Positions 1 through 9,017 of a stretch of 64,000 nt of DNA are shown piece after piece (position 1 is the stretch's first letter; each line of letters begins with the position of its first letter). The stretch spans positions 1 through 64,000 of the forward strand of contig NW_026570371.1 in assembly GCF_019649055.1 (NCBI RefSeq), in the 5' to 3' direction. Source of the stretch: Paramacrobiotus metropolitanus. Its lineage: Eukaryota > Tardigrada > Eutardigrada > Parachela > Macrobiotidae. A model generated the notes under the pieces. The model was not told the origin of the DNA. It searched no databases and worked only from the letters and a program-made list of their open reading frames with translations. Both the position numbers and the translations under genes were made by a program.

Positions 1-1240
1 TCGAACACGTGGGGACTTACGGCACGCAGGTCGGGCCCCAAGGGCAAATGATGCCAAATCAGATGATGCCAAACCAGATGATGCCAAACCAAATGATGCC
101 AAATCAGATGATGCCGAATCAAGGAATGATGGGACAGAACTTCCCATTCCAGCACCTCACAGATGTATGGCCAGAATATGCCCATGATGAATCAAGGTCA
201 ACCGATGCGAAGGTCAGTTCGGATATGGCGGAATGGCCCCATTTCCGAACCAGATGCAAGGATTCCCTAATCAGATGGGATTTAACCTCAGCAAGGCCAA
301 GGGCTATTTCGGACACCAAAACCGTCAAAAGGTCATCGTTTCCCGGAGATAGACAGAACACACCGCGAAGGGGCGGTCAGCCGTTTACTCCGAGGGCGTC
401 GACGAGTGGCCAGGGAACGAGAATGGAGATCCCATCACTTACACCAGTCCGAATCCACTCGCCAAGATCGACTGGAAGTATTCCGTGGGCAGTGTTAAAT
501 GCACCCAGATTCAACGACCCGATCACAGAAACGGATCCGCAGTACAACATTGTGATGGATCCAAAGGTCACCCTCACAGAGGAGGAAAAGAAGGCTGTGG
601 CGGAGTTTAATGAAAAATGCCGCGAGTTCGTCCAGCTGCATAACGATATCAACGATAATCAGGATCAGTACAGGACGGCTCGAAGAACTCACAAGATAAC
701 CAGGGGAACCCACCTCCACATGAAACTGGATAAACACGAGGCGGAAGAGTTGAGAAAAGAAAGAGGTGTTGAAATCAGAACACTGAAGAACAGTAATCCA
801 GTGCTGCGCAACAGGGAATGGCCAAGCGCAGTAAAGACGATACTGATCTTCATGAACCTTATTCCCCCGGAACCAAAAGAAGAAGAACAGGAGAGAGGAG
901 TTAAAACTCCGGCCGAGGAGAGCCCCACTAAGGAAGAGCATACGGCCAAGCGAACGAGGAATGACCCGTTTCAGCCTCCGAGTGATCCGTTAGTAACTCG
1001 GGAAAGAGAACTGTTGAGAGAAAGGGATAAACTCGACAGAGAAATCATGGAATTGAGGTCTCGTACGGCATCGGCAGTACAATCAGGATCATCGCGTACC
1101 AGCCCGGCGAGAGAAACTAAACCGAAACTGAAATATGAAAAGGTCAACTCCCGGTGGAGGAAGGTCACACCGGTCGAGAAGAAAAACCGAAAGGTCATCC
1201 TGGCGCGAGCACGCGAAGGGGCGCAGCTCGAGAAACAAAG
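1..1240 (+). CDS. Partial, frame-broken charged protein, 5' part of the 1-8 kb coding block
   Basis: The frame is open to the window edge, so the true start lies upstream. Six 15-nt units (about 48-122) encode a Met-Met-Pro-Asn-Gln repeat. A similar Met/Asn/Gln-rich composition then continues in other frames: frame 1 at about 163-205 and frame 2 at about 209-330, after which the first frame resumes near 330 and stays open to 1,292. The later part is Lys/Glu/Arg rich with predicted coiled-coil stretches (about 560-720 and 960-1,080). The product is intracellular-looking, with no signal peptide or membrane segment. I recognise no family. AAAGGTCA occurs at 328, 563, 1139 and 1190. Either the gene has decayed through indels or translation changes frame; the sequence alone does not decide. 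Coding nature is likely, function unknown. Confidence 0.5.
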
Positions 1241-2977
1241 TGTAGATCGCACACCAGAGTTTTCCGGCTTAAAAATAAAACGGAAGGAGTAGTCAGCGCA
1301 TTCCTAGTCCATAGAGACACTGATCAACCAATTCCATCAATGGGGGAAGGAGCTGACCGAGCCGCATATCAGCTGATGTGCAAAGAAGCCAGCGATACAG
1401 CAGAGCAAGCGATTGGTGAACTCATTAAGTCAGAACGGAATAACCCGACCATGATAGGAAGAATCCTGAGAGACCTGTTGAGAGAAACAGCATTCAAAGA
1501 GAAGGCGAATATCATGGTCACAATTGATGCGAAGGGTAGAATGGAGAAACAACTCTATAACCCGCAAGGCGAAAAGATTGATATGCTCTCGCATGGAGCA
1601 TATCCGGCGTCAGGTGCGAAGGGGCACGAGGCGGAAGAAGAAGGAGAATGGGAAGATGTAGAAGATGAAGAAAAACCGCCATACAGAGAGACGGTGTGCA
1701 GATGTCTAAAGGTCAACTATCACATGGCAGACGGAGACGAAGGTTATGTCCACGGCTTTATTATCGATCCGACAACATACATGCCGATCCCCACAGCAGG
1801 AACGAATGCGACTCCTGAAGAAGTGGAATGGCAAACACAGAAGTCGTATAGTGACCTTAATAAGATACTCAATCTCCTGCCAGAGGACCAGCGGAATGAC
1901 ACTGCTGCGAATATACAAGCAGTGATGAGTATCCTCAGGCACAGGGCCGAAGAAGACCGAGCCTATTTGGTAGTCTTTTGGAAAGATGACGAAGGAAAGT
2001 GGAAATCACTCTTCGACTCCAAGGGCAAAGGGCTCTATTTTCCGGAAAACTTCCAATTTAACCCGACGGCGGAAGAGCACATTAAATATTACTCTGGTGA
2101 CCCGCCGGCCCAAGCCGAAGCCATGGAGACTCAAGAAGAAATCGATAGGGGATCACCATGTCGACGCATCGACTATAAATTCATGAATCAAGAAGGAAGA
2201 GAAGGGATCCTCAGAATCGAAGTGGTCGATCCTCAGACGGGACAAATGGTGTCAAACGCAGGCTTCACTCCAGAAGAGGAAGAAGAGGAAACATCAAAAC
2301 TTATGCAAGAGGTGGAGCAAGTACTGCAGGTCCTGCCACAAGAGGAAGAGCGCGAAGAATTCGAAGCCATAACCGAAGTATTGGTTAACGTCATGATGCC
2401 AAGAGCACGCCAGGACGGAGCATACATGCGCTTGACCCATATTGACCCTTTCCATGGAGAAGTGTACAAGCAGCTTTACACTTCGAGAGGCGAGACACTG
2501 ACCAAGCTGTCGGGGGCGAAAAAGGTCAGGAAACCGGCTGAGAAGGGTCAGCCCGAGCAAATTAAAGCAGAAGAGAAAGGTTACGAAGAGAAGAAAGAAA
2601 CGAAAGGTCAAGAGACTAAGGAAAAATCGCGAGAACGGGAGATCAAGAAGGAGGAACATCCGACTCCCGTAAGAAGCGCGGAAAGGGTCAAAGCGATAAT
2701 TGCCGGAGAAGTTCAACCGCACTCATGCAACGACCCTAAATGTGAAAGATGTCAGAAAGACGAAGAGAAAAAGAAAGAAGATCAGAAGAAGAAAAGGAAA
2801 CCAGTAAAGGTCACGGCACGAGAAGGTAGCGCCGGTGAAACTTTTGTCAGACAGCCGAAGTTACTGGGAGTTATGAATCGGACTCTGAGCCAGAACAATT
2901 GGCTATCAACGCAAAAGCAGGGTCGTCACAAGCCGAGACCGACGAAGAGAAGGACAGAGGTCAATCACGCAAGGTGA
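1241..2977 (+). CDS. Protein with a 115-residue domain repeated three times, then a Lys/Glu-rich tail
   Basis: The frame is open from 1,154 to 2,977. Three tandem domain copies start at Cys codons near 1,241, 1,697-1,703 and 2,159, about 152-154 residues apart, and end near 1,588, 2,038 and 2,500. Each copy has a Cys-Arg start, a strand ending in Asp, a PIP- or MVS-like turn followed by Gly, a long helical stretch with Leu and Arg spacing, then an Asp...Gly...LY/LF...Gly ending. Acidic linkers separate them. The tail (2,510-2,960) is a charged helix with repeated Lys-Gly-Gln/His triplets and a His-x-Cys-x4-Cys-x2-Cys cluster near 2,720 that might bind metal. The copies are diverged, so the triplication is old. 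I know no family with this pattern. The true start is unclear because the upstream frame enters near 1,140-1,240. Confidence 0.6.
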   Translation, partial: CRSHTRVFRLKNKTEGVVSAFLVHRDTDQPIPSMGEGADRAAYQLMCKEASDTAEQAIGELIKSERNNPTMIGRILRDLLRETAFKEKANIMVTIDAKGRMEKQLYNPQGEKIDMLSHGAYPASGAKGHEAEEEGEWEDVEDEEKPPYRETVCRCLKVNYHMADGDEGYVHGFIIDPTTYMPIPTAGTNATPEEVEWQTQKSYSDLNKILNLLPEDQRNDTAANIQAVMSILRHRAEEDRAYLVVFWKDDEGKWKSLFDSKGKGLYFPENFQFNPTAEEHIKYYSGDPPAQAEAMETQEEIDRGSPCRRIDYKFMNQEGREGILRIEVVDPQTGQMVSNAGFTPEEEEEETSKLMQEVEQVLQVLPQEEEREEFEAITEVLVNVMMPRARQDGAYMRLTHIDPFHGEVYKQLYTSRGETLTKLSGAKKVRKPAEKGQPEQIKAEEKGYEEKKETKGQETKEKSREREIKKEEHPTPVRSAERVKAIIAGEVQPHSCNDPKCERCQKDEEKKKEDQKKKRKPVKVTAREGSAGETFVRQPKLLGVMNRTLSQNNWLSTQKQGRHKPRPTKRRTEVNHAR

Positions 2978-4042
2978 TGGAGGAAGCGATGACGATGCAG
3001 CCGATCTATGCGTCGACGATGAAAGAACGCAAGGACAAGGCTGATAAAGAGAAGAAGAAAAGGGATACTTCTGTCGAATCGGCGAAATCGGCGAAATCGG
3101 AAGTCAGCGTCGCATCGTCGAAGTCGTCAATAAAAGAGAAAGATACAAGAAAGAAAGGTCAGAGAGACACAAGAAAATCTGACCCCAGCTTGGCAGATTA
3201 TATGGATGCACAGAAGAAACCAAAGGTCACTGCCAGGAACACTCTTATCGGACGAGTCGATGCAGCTGACATCGTGAACTGGAGACCTGTTGAAGGGGAC
3301 AGCGAATTGGATTACACGGACGACGAATACGATGACCGATTCTTCGTCTGCGAGTCTAACGAACAAACAACAATCGAAGAAATTGACGAAATCCTCATCG
3401 GAGCAACAGCAGATTGGGGAAAGGCGACGAGATCAGTTACATCGAAATTCAGAAAGGACGTCAAGGCGTATTGCGAAGAGACGAATAAAAGACTGCCGCA
3501 GAGCAAGTACAACGCCGTCCTGGAATACGCAAGGAGCACAGGAAAAGTCCTCCAGAAACATCCGAAATATGGTTCCAAAGCGAAGCTGTACATCACCGGG
3601 AACAATAATGAGCGGAAGTTGGCTACAGCAAACGCAGATATCCGAGAACGGATTGAACGCGCCATTATCGGGATGTGCAGTCCGATGGGCACGACGAAAC
3701 ACCGTATGGCGCAGTTCATTAATGGAGTCTGGAGCAAAGAGAAAGGAAATGCTTCAATCATCGAAAGGTCACGGAAAAGCGTTAACACAGATGGTAGCGG
3801 AAAACAAGCTGCACACCACAAACCCTCACAAAGGCGTGACTATCAGATACAGTTCACTGAATGCTGTACCAGAAGAGCTGAGACAATACAAGAAGGAAGA
3901 GATGAGCGAAGATACGACCATTATATTGGATCCCAGACTCGATGCGGAATGCCCCATCTTGAGTCAGATCAAATTGACAGTGAAAAGCGACAACTTCATC
4001 GAAAGAGAAAGAAGAGCAAATAGAGGAATCAATGGTCGTTGA
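2899..4042 (+). CDS. Charged unknown protein with a folded middle section, frame change near 3,764
   Basis: Frame 1 runs from 2,899 to 4,023 and overlaps the preceding frame by 79 bases. The N-terminal part is Ser/Lys rich (SAKSAKSE-type repeats, 3,080-3,130). A more ordinary globular stretch follows (about 3,240-3,760), with acidic Asp-Tyr-Thr-Asp-Asp and helical segments. From the AAAGGTCA at 3,764-3,771 the better coding signal moves to frame 2 (to 4,042), with VTIRY- and IILDPRLD-like segments. From about 4,005 an acidic coil continues in frame 0 to a TAG at 4,075-4,077. No family is recognised. Continuity of coding character through frames points to one original long reading frame that is now interrupted, or to unusual decoding. 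Confidence 0.45.
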
Positions 4043-4126
4043 AGAAAATGTCGTTGAAGAAAAGAGGCAGAAACGGTAGAGAAGGGGTGAACTGCATGCG
4101 CCGAAATCGGCTGAAGAGCTATTGCG

Positions 4127-4939
4127 TTGGTGGGACCACCGAAACCGATGTCGGTACAGGAAGCACTTGCCGCCGTACGTAAGTGGATCCAGTTCAGCAG
4201 TGGATACCCAAAAGATCCACCGATCGACAACAGCACTGACATCTTAAAGGCAGCACACGAACAAGCGACGCAAGGAAAAAACGACGTTAAAGGTCATGCT
4301 GCGGAAGAAACAGCTAAAGGTCATCAGACTTCAGCGCAAAGTGGAGTCGAGGAGAAAGGTCATCCGAGCTCAAGTCATGGAAAGATGGGGCAGCCTACTG
4401 ATCGCAACCGCCGGTAGAAGCTACAGCAAGTGCAGTCCCCATCGCAGAAAGAGGAGACGGACGACGAGCTAAACGAGAGTAACGTCCCGTGGATGACAAT
4501 TTACGCTGCGATCGGTGCAGCCCCGTCGAGAGAAATGGATAAGACGGATATTTCAAAAGCAGTCGGCGACGCCGGAGTCAGCAGGACACAAGTCAACAAG
4601 CTCATAAAAAAGAGCGTATAAAGAAGGACGAACACGAATCAACCGAACTATTACATTCCTCCGGCGGAAGAACAACGAAAGCAGAGACCGAAACCAGGTC
4701 CCCAGGCTTGGAAGGACGCTTTGACTCAAGATGCCATGCAGAACATAGGCGGGACTAACGGGTTCACCGCAGAAGACCTCTCCAATTACATGGCAGTTCA
4801 GTATGATTCCGGCCAAGAAAATATGAACGGGGATCGGTTCAAGATCCAGAACGCGTTGGACAGTTTGGTCAAAGACGGAACCATCAGAACATGGAAGAAG
4901 GATGGAGTCGACCAATACGACTGGATCGCGAAAGCGTAA
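4127..4939 (+). CDS. Two winged-helix-like modules with in-frame stops
   Basis: Frame 2 carries three open pieces (4,127-4,417, 4,430-4,621, 4,721-4,939) separated only by TAG at 4,415 and TAA at 4,619; the sequence between the pieces is still protein-like. Module one (about 4,480-4,618) has a helix, then a KTDISKAVGDAGVSRTQVNK-type recognition-helix pattern, as in Z-alpha/winged-helix domains. Module two (4,721-4,936) has helix, Gly-rich turn, helix, ALDSLVKDGTIRTW helix-strand, then Asp-Gly wing and Tyr-Asp-Trp, the usual winged-helix ending. Three Lys-Gly-His triplets at 4,289-4,362 come from AAAGGTCA motifs. Nucleic-acid binding is inferred from fold pattern only. Two nonsense codons suggest decay or separate small genes. 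Confidence 0.45.
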
Positions 4940-5379
4940 ACGGAAGAACATGTGTGGGAGGAAGGTCCACCACACAAAAAGAAGAATCAGAATCAGAAAA
5001 GAGAAAGAAATGAGCAGACCGTAGTTCTCAAATTACTTTCGAACCACACTCTGCAAAAAGAGTTGAATTAGCGAAGGGGCTATTTTACTTAGCGAATGGG
5101 CTAAGATGAGAAAGGTCACCATACAGTTGAGAATGGTTCAGTTAAAGAAGGATGACAAAGGTCACCATGAAACAGCGAGAAAGTCTCAGCTCAGCACTGC
5201 ATAGCCTAGTTACCATAGGCGTAAAAATAGGCGTTGAGAAGGGTAACGTAAAGGTCATAGCATTATAATGTTTGAGATTGCAGGCTGAGACATCAAAATG
5301 ACTGAACGGAGCCAATCCAACCAGAACGCGGCGAAAAAAGGGACAGCGACCAGCTGTAAAAAAGGTCACGGGAGACCCT
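4940..5379 (+). other. Spacer between coding pieces, four AAAGGTCA copies
   Basis: No standard open frame longer than 60 codons is convincing here. Frame 2 stays free of TGA to about 5,150 but has TAA/TAG at several points. AAAGGTCA lies at 5,111, 5,157, 5,250 and 5,361, the densest set outside coding sequence, so the motif is not merely a codon effect. Confidence 0.5.
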
Positions 5380-6890
5380 TTGACGAATTACAACGAGGAC
5401 TGCCCGGACTGTAAACGAAACAACATCCTATCGAACGAACGTTTCCCATGCTGGACTTGCGTGGTGGCAGTACCGAACCAAGCAGTGGTGGTACCAGAAG
5501 AGGCGAGAAGGGGGGTAACCTCGATGTGTTCCGGCATTTGGTTACGGGAGACACATGGATGAAACTGTCACCAGAAGACCGGATGATTTTGGAAGATAAG
5601 TACAGAATGTGGGTCGGACGTAGACCGGGTTGGGATATCACCCTTGAACCTCCGAAAACACCAGAAGCGGATGCGTTCAGAAAGAAGTTTGAAGAAGACA
5701 CGATGAGAATGGTACAGGAAAAGCGCGAGGCAGAGCGAAAGCGGCTAGAAGAAAAGGAAAAAGCTGCGGCAGAGAAGGGTTTAGCCGAAGCAGCTAAAGG
5801 TCACGCACCTACCCCATTCGCGATATTGAAGAAACAAGATGAAGGAGAAGCAGCTGTAATCAGACAGTCGCTGATACAGCAGATTGACATCATCTTGCAA
5901 GATCCTCTCGCGGTATCGAAAGAGGAATACAAAATCTTCCTGGATGAAAAGGTCAACCTGACGAAAGGAAATAGACCGTCCCAGGTTATCAAAATTGCGA
6001 TCGAAGAACGAATCGACAGGATGAGAAATTTCCGAAAACGGGAGAAAGATGTGGTTGAGGCCCTTCGGAACTTCAAGAAAGAGGAGTTCAAACGCCCAAA
6101 ATCACCTCAAAGAGATGATCGCAACCGCGGCTATGAAAGGTCGTCAGACCGCTCCCGAGAAAGGTCATGGGACAGACATCATAACGACCGATACAGTGGA
6201 TACGCGAGAGATACGCGTACGTCGGAGCAAAAGAGAAGGGATGAAGAACGTATCCGACGTGAAAAAGAACAAAGAGAAAAGCGCCGCCAAGAAGAAGCGG
6301 AAGAAAAGCGCTTGGCGGAGGAATACAGGAAAATCAACGAAACCTGTAATAGGCAGCAGGAGAAGGAACGGGCTGCTAAGGAAACGCAAAATCGCGATTT
6401 ACAGAATCGAGAAGGAAGAAGTGAAGGCTCGAGTAAATCAACATCCTCAAAGGGGCCATATGATCAAGAGTGGGTCCAGGATAACCTGAACATGGCTGAT
6501 TATGAGTTTGGAGACAAATCCTACAACAGCAAAAGGTCATCCAGCTCAGAAAGCCACCGCACGCCTAAGAGCCCGCGCAGAATGCAGTCAGTAGTCCATT
6601 CTGTTTGTTCAACGTTCAAGTCAGCCGAGAAACAACCGGAAAAGCAATTGGACGAGGTCATGGAATGCAGCCCGTCATCCTCGAATGTCATTGAAGTTCA
6701 CGGAGACGAGGATATGCGACCGTCAAGACGAAACATCATCTTCGATCTTGAGCATCAGCTTACAAGCGCGGAGATGGCGAGTAATGCACCGCCAGAATCA
6801 GATTCAGAGAAGGGCGACCAGAAAGGTCAATCAAAGGTCACCGCTCCGAGGAGACATTCCTCCAAACCATCGAGCTGGTATATGAAATGA
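5380..6890 (+). CDS. Zinc-ribbon-like N-terminus plus long Arg/Glu/Lys coiled-coil protein
   Basis: The N-terminal part is read in frame 1 from about 5,380 and has two CxxC pairs (CPDC and CWTC, 15 residues apart), a zinc-ribbon-like start. At a run of six G (about 5,511-5,516) the coding signal passes to frame 0, open to 6,890. It contains a helical domain (5,560-5,760), an Ala/Glu/Lys coil, a helical section (5,830-6,060), an Arg/Asp/Ser region resembling RS-type linkers (6,100-6,240), a long Arg/Glu coiled coil (6,230-6,400), then a Ser-rich acidic tail. Likely nuclear or RNA-associated by composition only. Seven AAAGGTCA copies occur (5,361-6,833). The stop TGA overlaps the next ATG (ATGA at 6,887). 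No family is recognised. Confidence 0.5.
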
Positions 6891-7405
6891 ACGACATCAT
6901 GGAGCAAACGAACGAGATCTGCCGTTCGGTGGGCATCGCGCCAGATAATAAGGATGAATTCGACAAAGTTTATTGGCTTCTCATGAACTTGCGCCAGGTC
7001 ATCAACGACTCGGGATACGCGAAAGAGTACGAGTATGGCCAATGGGAAGACCTGATCATTACGCAAGAATCGGCGAATCTTCATTACTTCCCGACGAGAG
7101 AATGCGGCCTTGTCAGTTTGATCGACCTGAGTCTCTTGGAAACACCGTTGGACACACCGGATCCAACAGGAATGACACAGTTCCAGTATAGAGACATCAA
7201 GGAAAGACGTCTGCACGTGGCACAATTTGTGTTACGCCATGTAAATCCGGCGTTGAGACTCCTCGCAGGAAGGGCTGCGTTAGGATTGTTGGTCAAACCA
7301 GATTCTCCGCCTGATCACCGCGCCACGATTCAGAAGATTTTGCAGCAAGGCTCGGCCATTATGAATCGCATCACCAGCTGCGAAAGAGCGCTCAAAGAGG
7401 TATAG
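6887..7405 (+). CDS. Unknown helical protein, ATGA overlap with the preceding frame
   Basis: A 172-residue frame starts at the ATG of an ATGA overlap. Its frame is already protein-like upstream from about 6,833, right after the paired AAAGGTCA motifs at 6,822 and 6,833, so it may be the continuation of the preceding product rather than a new gene. It has well-spaced hydrophobics, aromatic residues and a globular composition (Trp, Tyr, Cys), with a helical C-terminal half containing an Ala/Leu-rich segment near 7,250. It is followed after its TAG by frame 1, which is protein-like from about 7,392. No family is recognised, and no signal peptide or membrane segment is seen. Confidence 0.45.
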   Translation: MNDIMEQTNEICRSVGIAPDNKDEFDKVYWLLMNLRQVINDSGYAKEYEYGQWEDLIITQESANLHYFPTRECGLVSLIDLSLLETPLDTPDPTGMTQFQYRDIKERRLHVAQFVLRHVNPALRLLAGRAALGLLVKPDSPPDHRATIQKILQQGSAIMNRITSCERALKEV

Positions 7406-7446
7406 AGATACCGCCAGCACTGACCGCGCAAGTTATAAAGCTGGGA

Positions 7447-7998
7447 ATGCCTGTTAAGAACTTTAACTCCTCGGAAACGGCCAAGAGGCAGCTGAAGGAC
7501 GTCCAGAGAGCAATGAATTTCGACGAAAGTCTGAGACGTCAAGCGAAAATGCATGCCCACCGATGTGCGGAAAGAATCAGAATCACGATGGGTACGAGAT
7601 TCATCCAGCCATCCGACTTCGTCTATGATTTCATCCAAGAAATCAGTGTAAATAGAAGCAGCTACCGTCCAGAGCTTGCGAGACAGCCGCAGGAAAATGA
7701 AATGAAACGAAGAGGACGAAGAAACCAACAGCTGCATTTGGACTATGTCGAATTGTGCAAAAGGTCACGGGATAATCCATACGATGAAGGATTAAAAGCG
7801 CGAATGGTCGACGCTCGAGATCATCTGATCCGTATTCAGCGCAGACGTGACCGAAATCGGCACAGTGGTGCTAGCAGCCGGAGCGAAGGAGACGAGCTGC
7901 CTGAGAGGGAAAAGGAACCTCGGGATCGAACGTCTGATCAGAACGAAAAACAAAGACGTTTCGATCGGAACCGCGACAATGGTTCAAATGATCAGTGA
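7447..7998 (+). CDS. Basic C-terminal protein of the 1-8 kb block
   Basis: The frame is open from an ATG at 7,447, but the same frame is protein-like back to about 7,392 (Ile-Pro-Pro-Ala-Leu segment), so it probably continues the previous product after a frame change. The first 110 residues are helical and basic. The C-terminus is an Arg/Asp/Ser-rich tail (about 7,830-7,995) similar in style to the RS-like linker at 6,100-6,240. One AAAGGTCA lies at 7,760. The stop TGA (7,996-7,998) directly abuts the first inverted motif TGACCTTT at 7,999. Function unknown; nucleic-acid binding by charge is only a guess. Confidence 0.5.
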   Translation: MPVKNFNSSETAKRQLKDVQRAMNFDESLRRQAKMHAHRCAERIRITMGTRFIQPSDFVYDFIQEISVNRSSYRPELARQPQENEMKRRGRRNQQLHLDYVELCKRSRDNPYDEGLKARMVDARDHLIRIQRRRDRNRHSGASSRSEGDELPEREKEPRDRTSDQNEKQRRFDRNRDNGSNDQ

Positions 7999-8020
7999 TG
8001 ACCTTTAGGGCATCGCTGAT

Positions 8021-8430
8021 GTGCTAGTTACGGCCACCAGTCGGCAGCACGAGAATGGTAGTGAAGGTATAGTATTAGGGCGAAGGAGACGTAACTTTTT
8101 GAACTGTCATACCGTTCGTGTTTTGTTGTTTTCAGAATTTTGTTGCAGGGGATCAAGGTGATCTGCAGTATGGGGAGTTACGGAGGTCATCCGGCCCTCG
8201 AAGCAGGAAGAGTAACGGCGTTAACCGGCCTTCCTCATTACATTTAAACGTCACTTCTAGAGTGTAGTTGCGGCCTACTTAGTCGGCACACTCTTAAGGA
8301 ATGTCAGAAGCCACAAGGGTGAAAAGAGAAAGAGTTCAAGAAAATAGGGTAAAACTTTCAGATGTTGAGGTTACGGCGATAACCGGCCTCAGAAGAAGAG
8401 GAGTTACGGCGTTAACCGGCCCTCGAACCT
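8021..8430 (+). ncRNA. Array of six related stem-loops downstream of the last ORF
   Basis: Six hairpins share a conserved internal sequence but have different paired stems. Two (8,021-8,050 and 8,260-8,293) have the form stem, AGTTRCGGCC, loop, AGTCGGC, stem, with stems GTGCT/AGCAC and GAGTGT/ACACTC. Four (about 8,174-8,199, 8,207-8,234, 8,366-8,391, 8,399-8,425) have the form stem, (A)GTTACGG or AGTAACGG, about six bases, CCGGC, stem, with stems GGGG/CCTC, GGAAG/CTTCC, TGAGG/CCTCA and GAGG/CCTC. Stem bases change in pairs while the loop stays constant, which is the mark of a structured RNA. A role as protein-binding or packaging signal is inference. Confidence 0.6.
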
Positions 8431-8798
8431 GGTGAGGAAAAGAAGGAAAGTGCGCGTCAATTAGCGCTAAAAGAAAGGAAAGGATGTGCGACAGAAGAAA
8501 ATGGTTGAAAAGATGGATGACCTTTATCAGGGAGGCAAGCAGAATTGCTTGAAAGCCAAAAATCGGCTAAGTCCCTCCATGACCTTTAATATGGAACTTA
8601 TGACAGAAATGGATGACCTTTTGGGTTCGTCACCTCCCAATTGAGTCGCACATCAGACGAGAAAGGATGACCTTTGAGAACTTCACTGCTCAAGAGAGTC
8701 ATCAAGAAAAAGAGAATGACCTTACCAGGGAGGAAGCATTAAGCTTGTCTTTCAAGACGTCCCTCCATGTCCAAGAGGAAGAATCTCATTTTGACAGA

Positions 8799-8926
8799 AG
8801 TCGTACTTTGATACGCAACTAATCCAAAGATGAAGCATCAGTATTCCAAAGTCGTACTTTGATACGCAACTAATCCAAAGATGAAGCATCAGTATTCAAA
8901 AGTCGTACTTGATACGCACCTATTCC
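8799..8926 (+). repeat. 51-bp direct repeat, two and a half copies
   Basis: The unit begins AGTCGTACTTTGATACGC and is present at 8,799-8,849 and 8,850-8,900 with one or two differences. A third partial copy starts at 8,901 and is cut after about 25 bases. It lies in the 3' non-coding part of the 1-9.1 kb block. Confidence 0.85.
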
Positions 8927-9017
8927 TACAAGCGGATCTCATTTGTGATTAAAAAGATTGCTCAAAAGAGCGGAATGGATCAAAGCGGATTACGGTTGAC
9001 AGGACCCAGTGACCTTT

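Larger units (their letters stand above)
328..7767 (+). repeat. AAAGGTCA oriented octamer array, 25 exact copies
   Basis: Exact copies start at 328, 563, 1139, 1190, 1708, 2521, 2603, 2806, 3154, 3222, 3764, 4289, 4316, 4355, 5111, 5157, 5250, 5361, 5796, 5948, 6160, 6532, 6822, 6833 and 7760. One-base variants are at 194, 210, 1161 and 6136. The copies fall in all three codon phases (Lys-Gly-His/Gln, Lys-Val-Thr/Asn, Arg-Ser), so selection or origin is at DNA or RNA level. I saw no exact TGACCTTT before 7,999. By chance about 0.1 copies per strand would be expected in this length. Confidence 0.9.
7999..9017 (-). repeat. Inverted octamer TGACCTTT, six exact copies in the 3' region
   Basis: Exact copies start at 7999, 8518, 8580, 8614, 8668 and 9010, with TGACCTT at 8717. 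Most are preceded by A or GA (ATGACCTTT). The switch from AAAGGTCA coincides with the last stop codon at 7,998. In a plus-strand RNA these would be complementary to the upstream copies. Confidence 0.85.

Noticed and set aside
4127-5152. Reassigned stop codons (TAA/TAG read as Gln) in frame 2
   Set aside because: Frame 2 has six TAA/TAG and no TGA here, but long neighbouring frames of 400-600 codons use only CAA/CAG for Gln and contain no TAA/TAG, so a ciliate-type code is not supported.
1-7998. Explaining the frame changes as tiny introns between AAAG and GTCA
   Set aside because: Removing sequence between neighbouring octamers restores frame at 6,822-6,833 but not at 1,139-1,190, and segments of 11 bases are too short for ordinary splicing.
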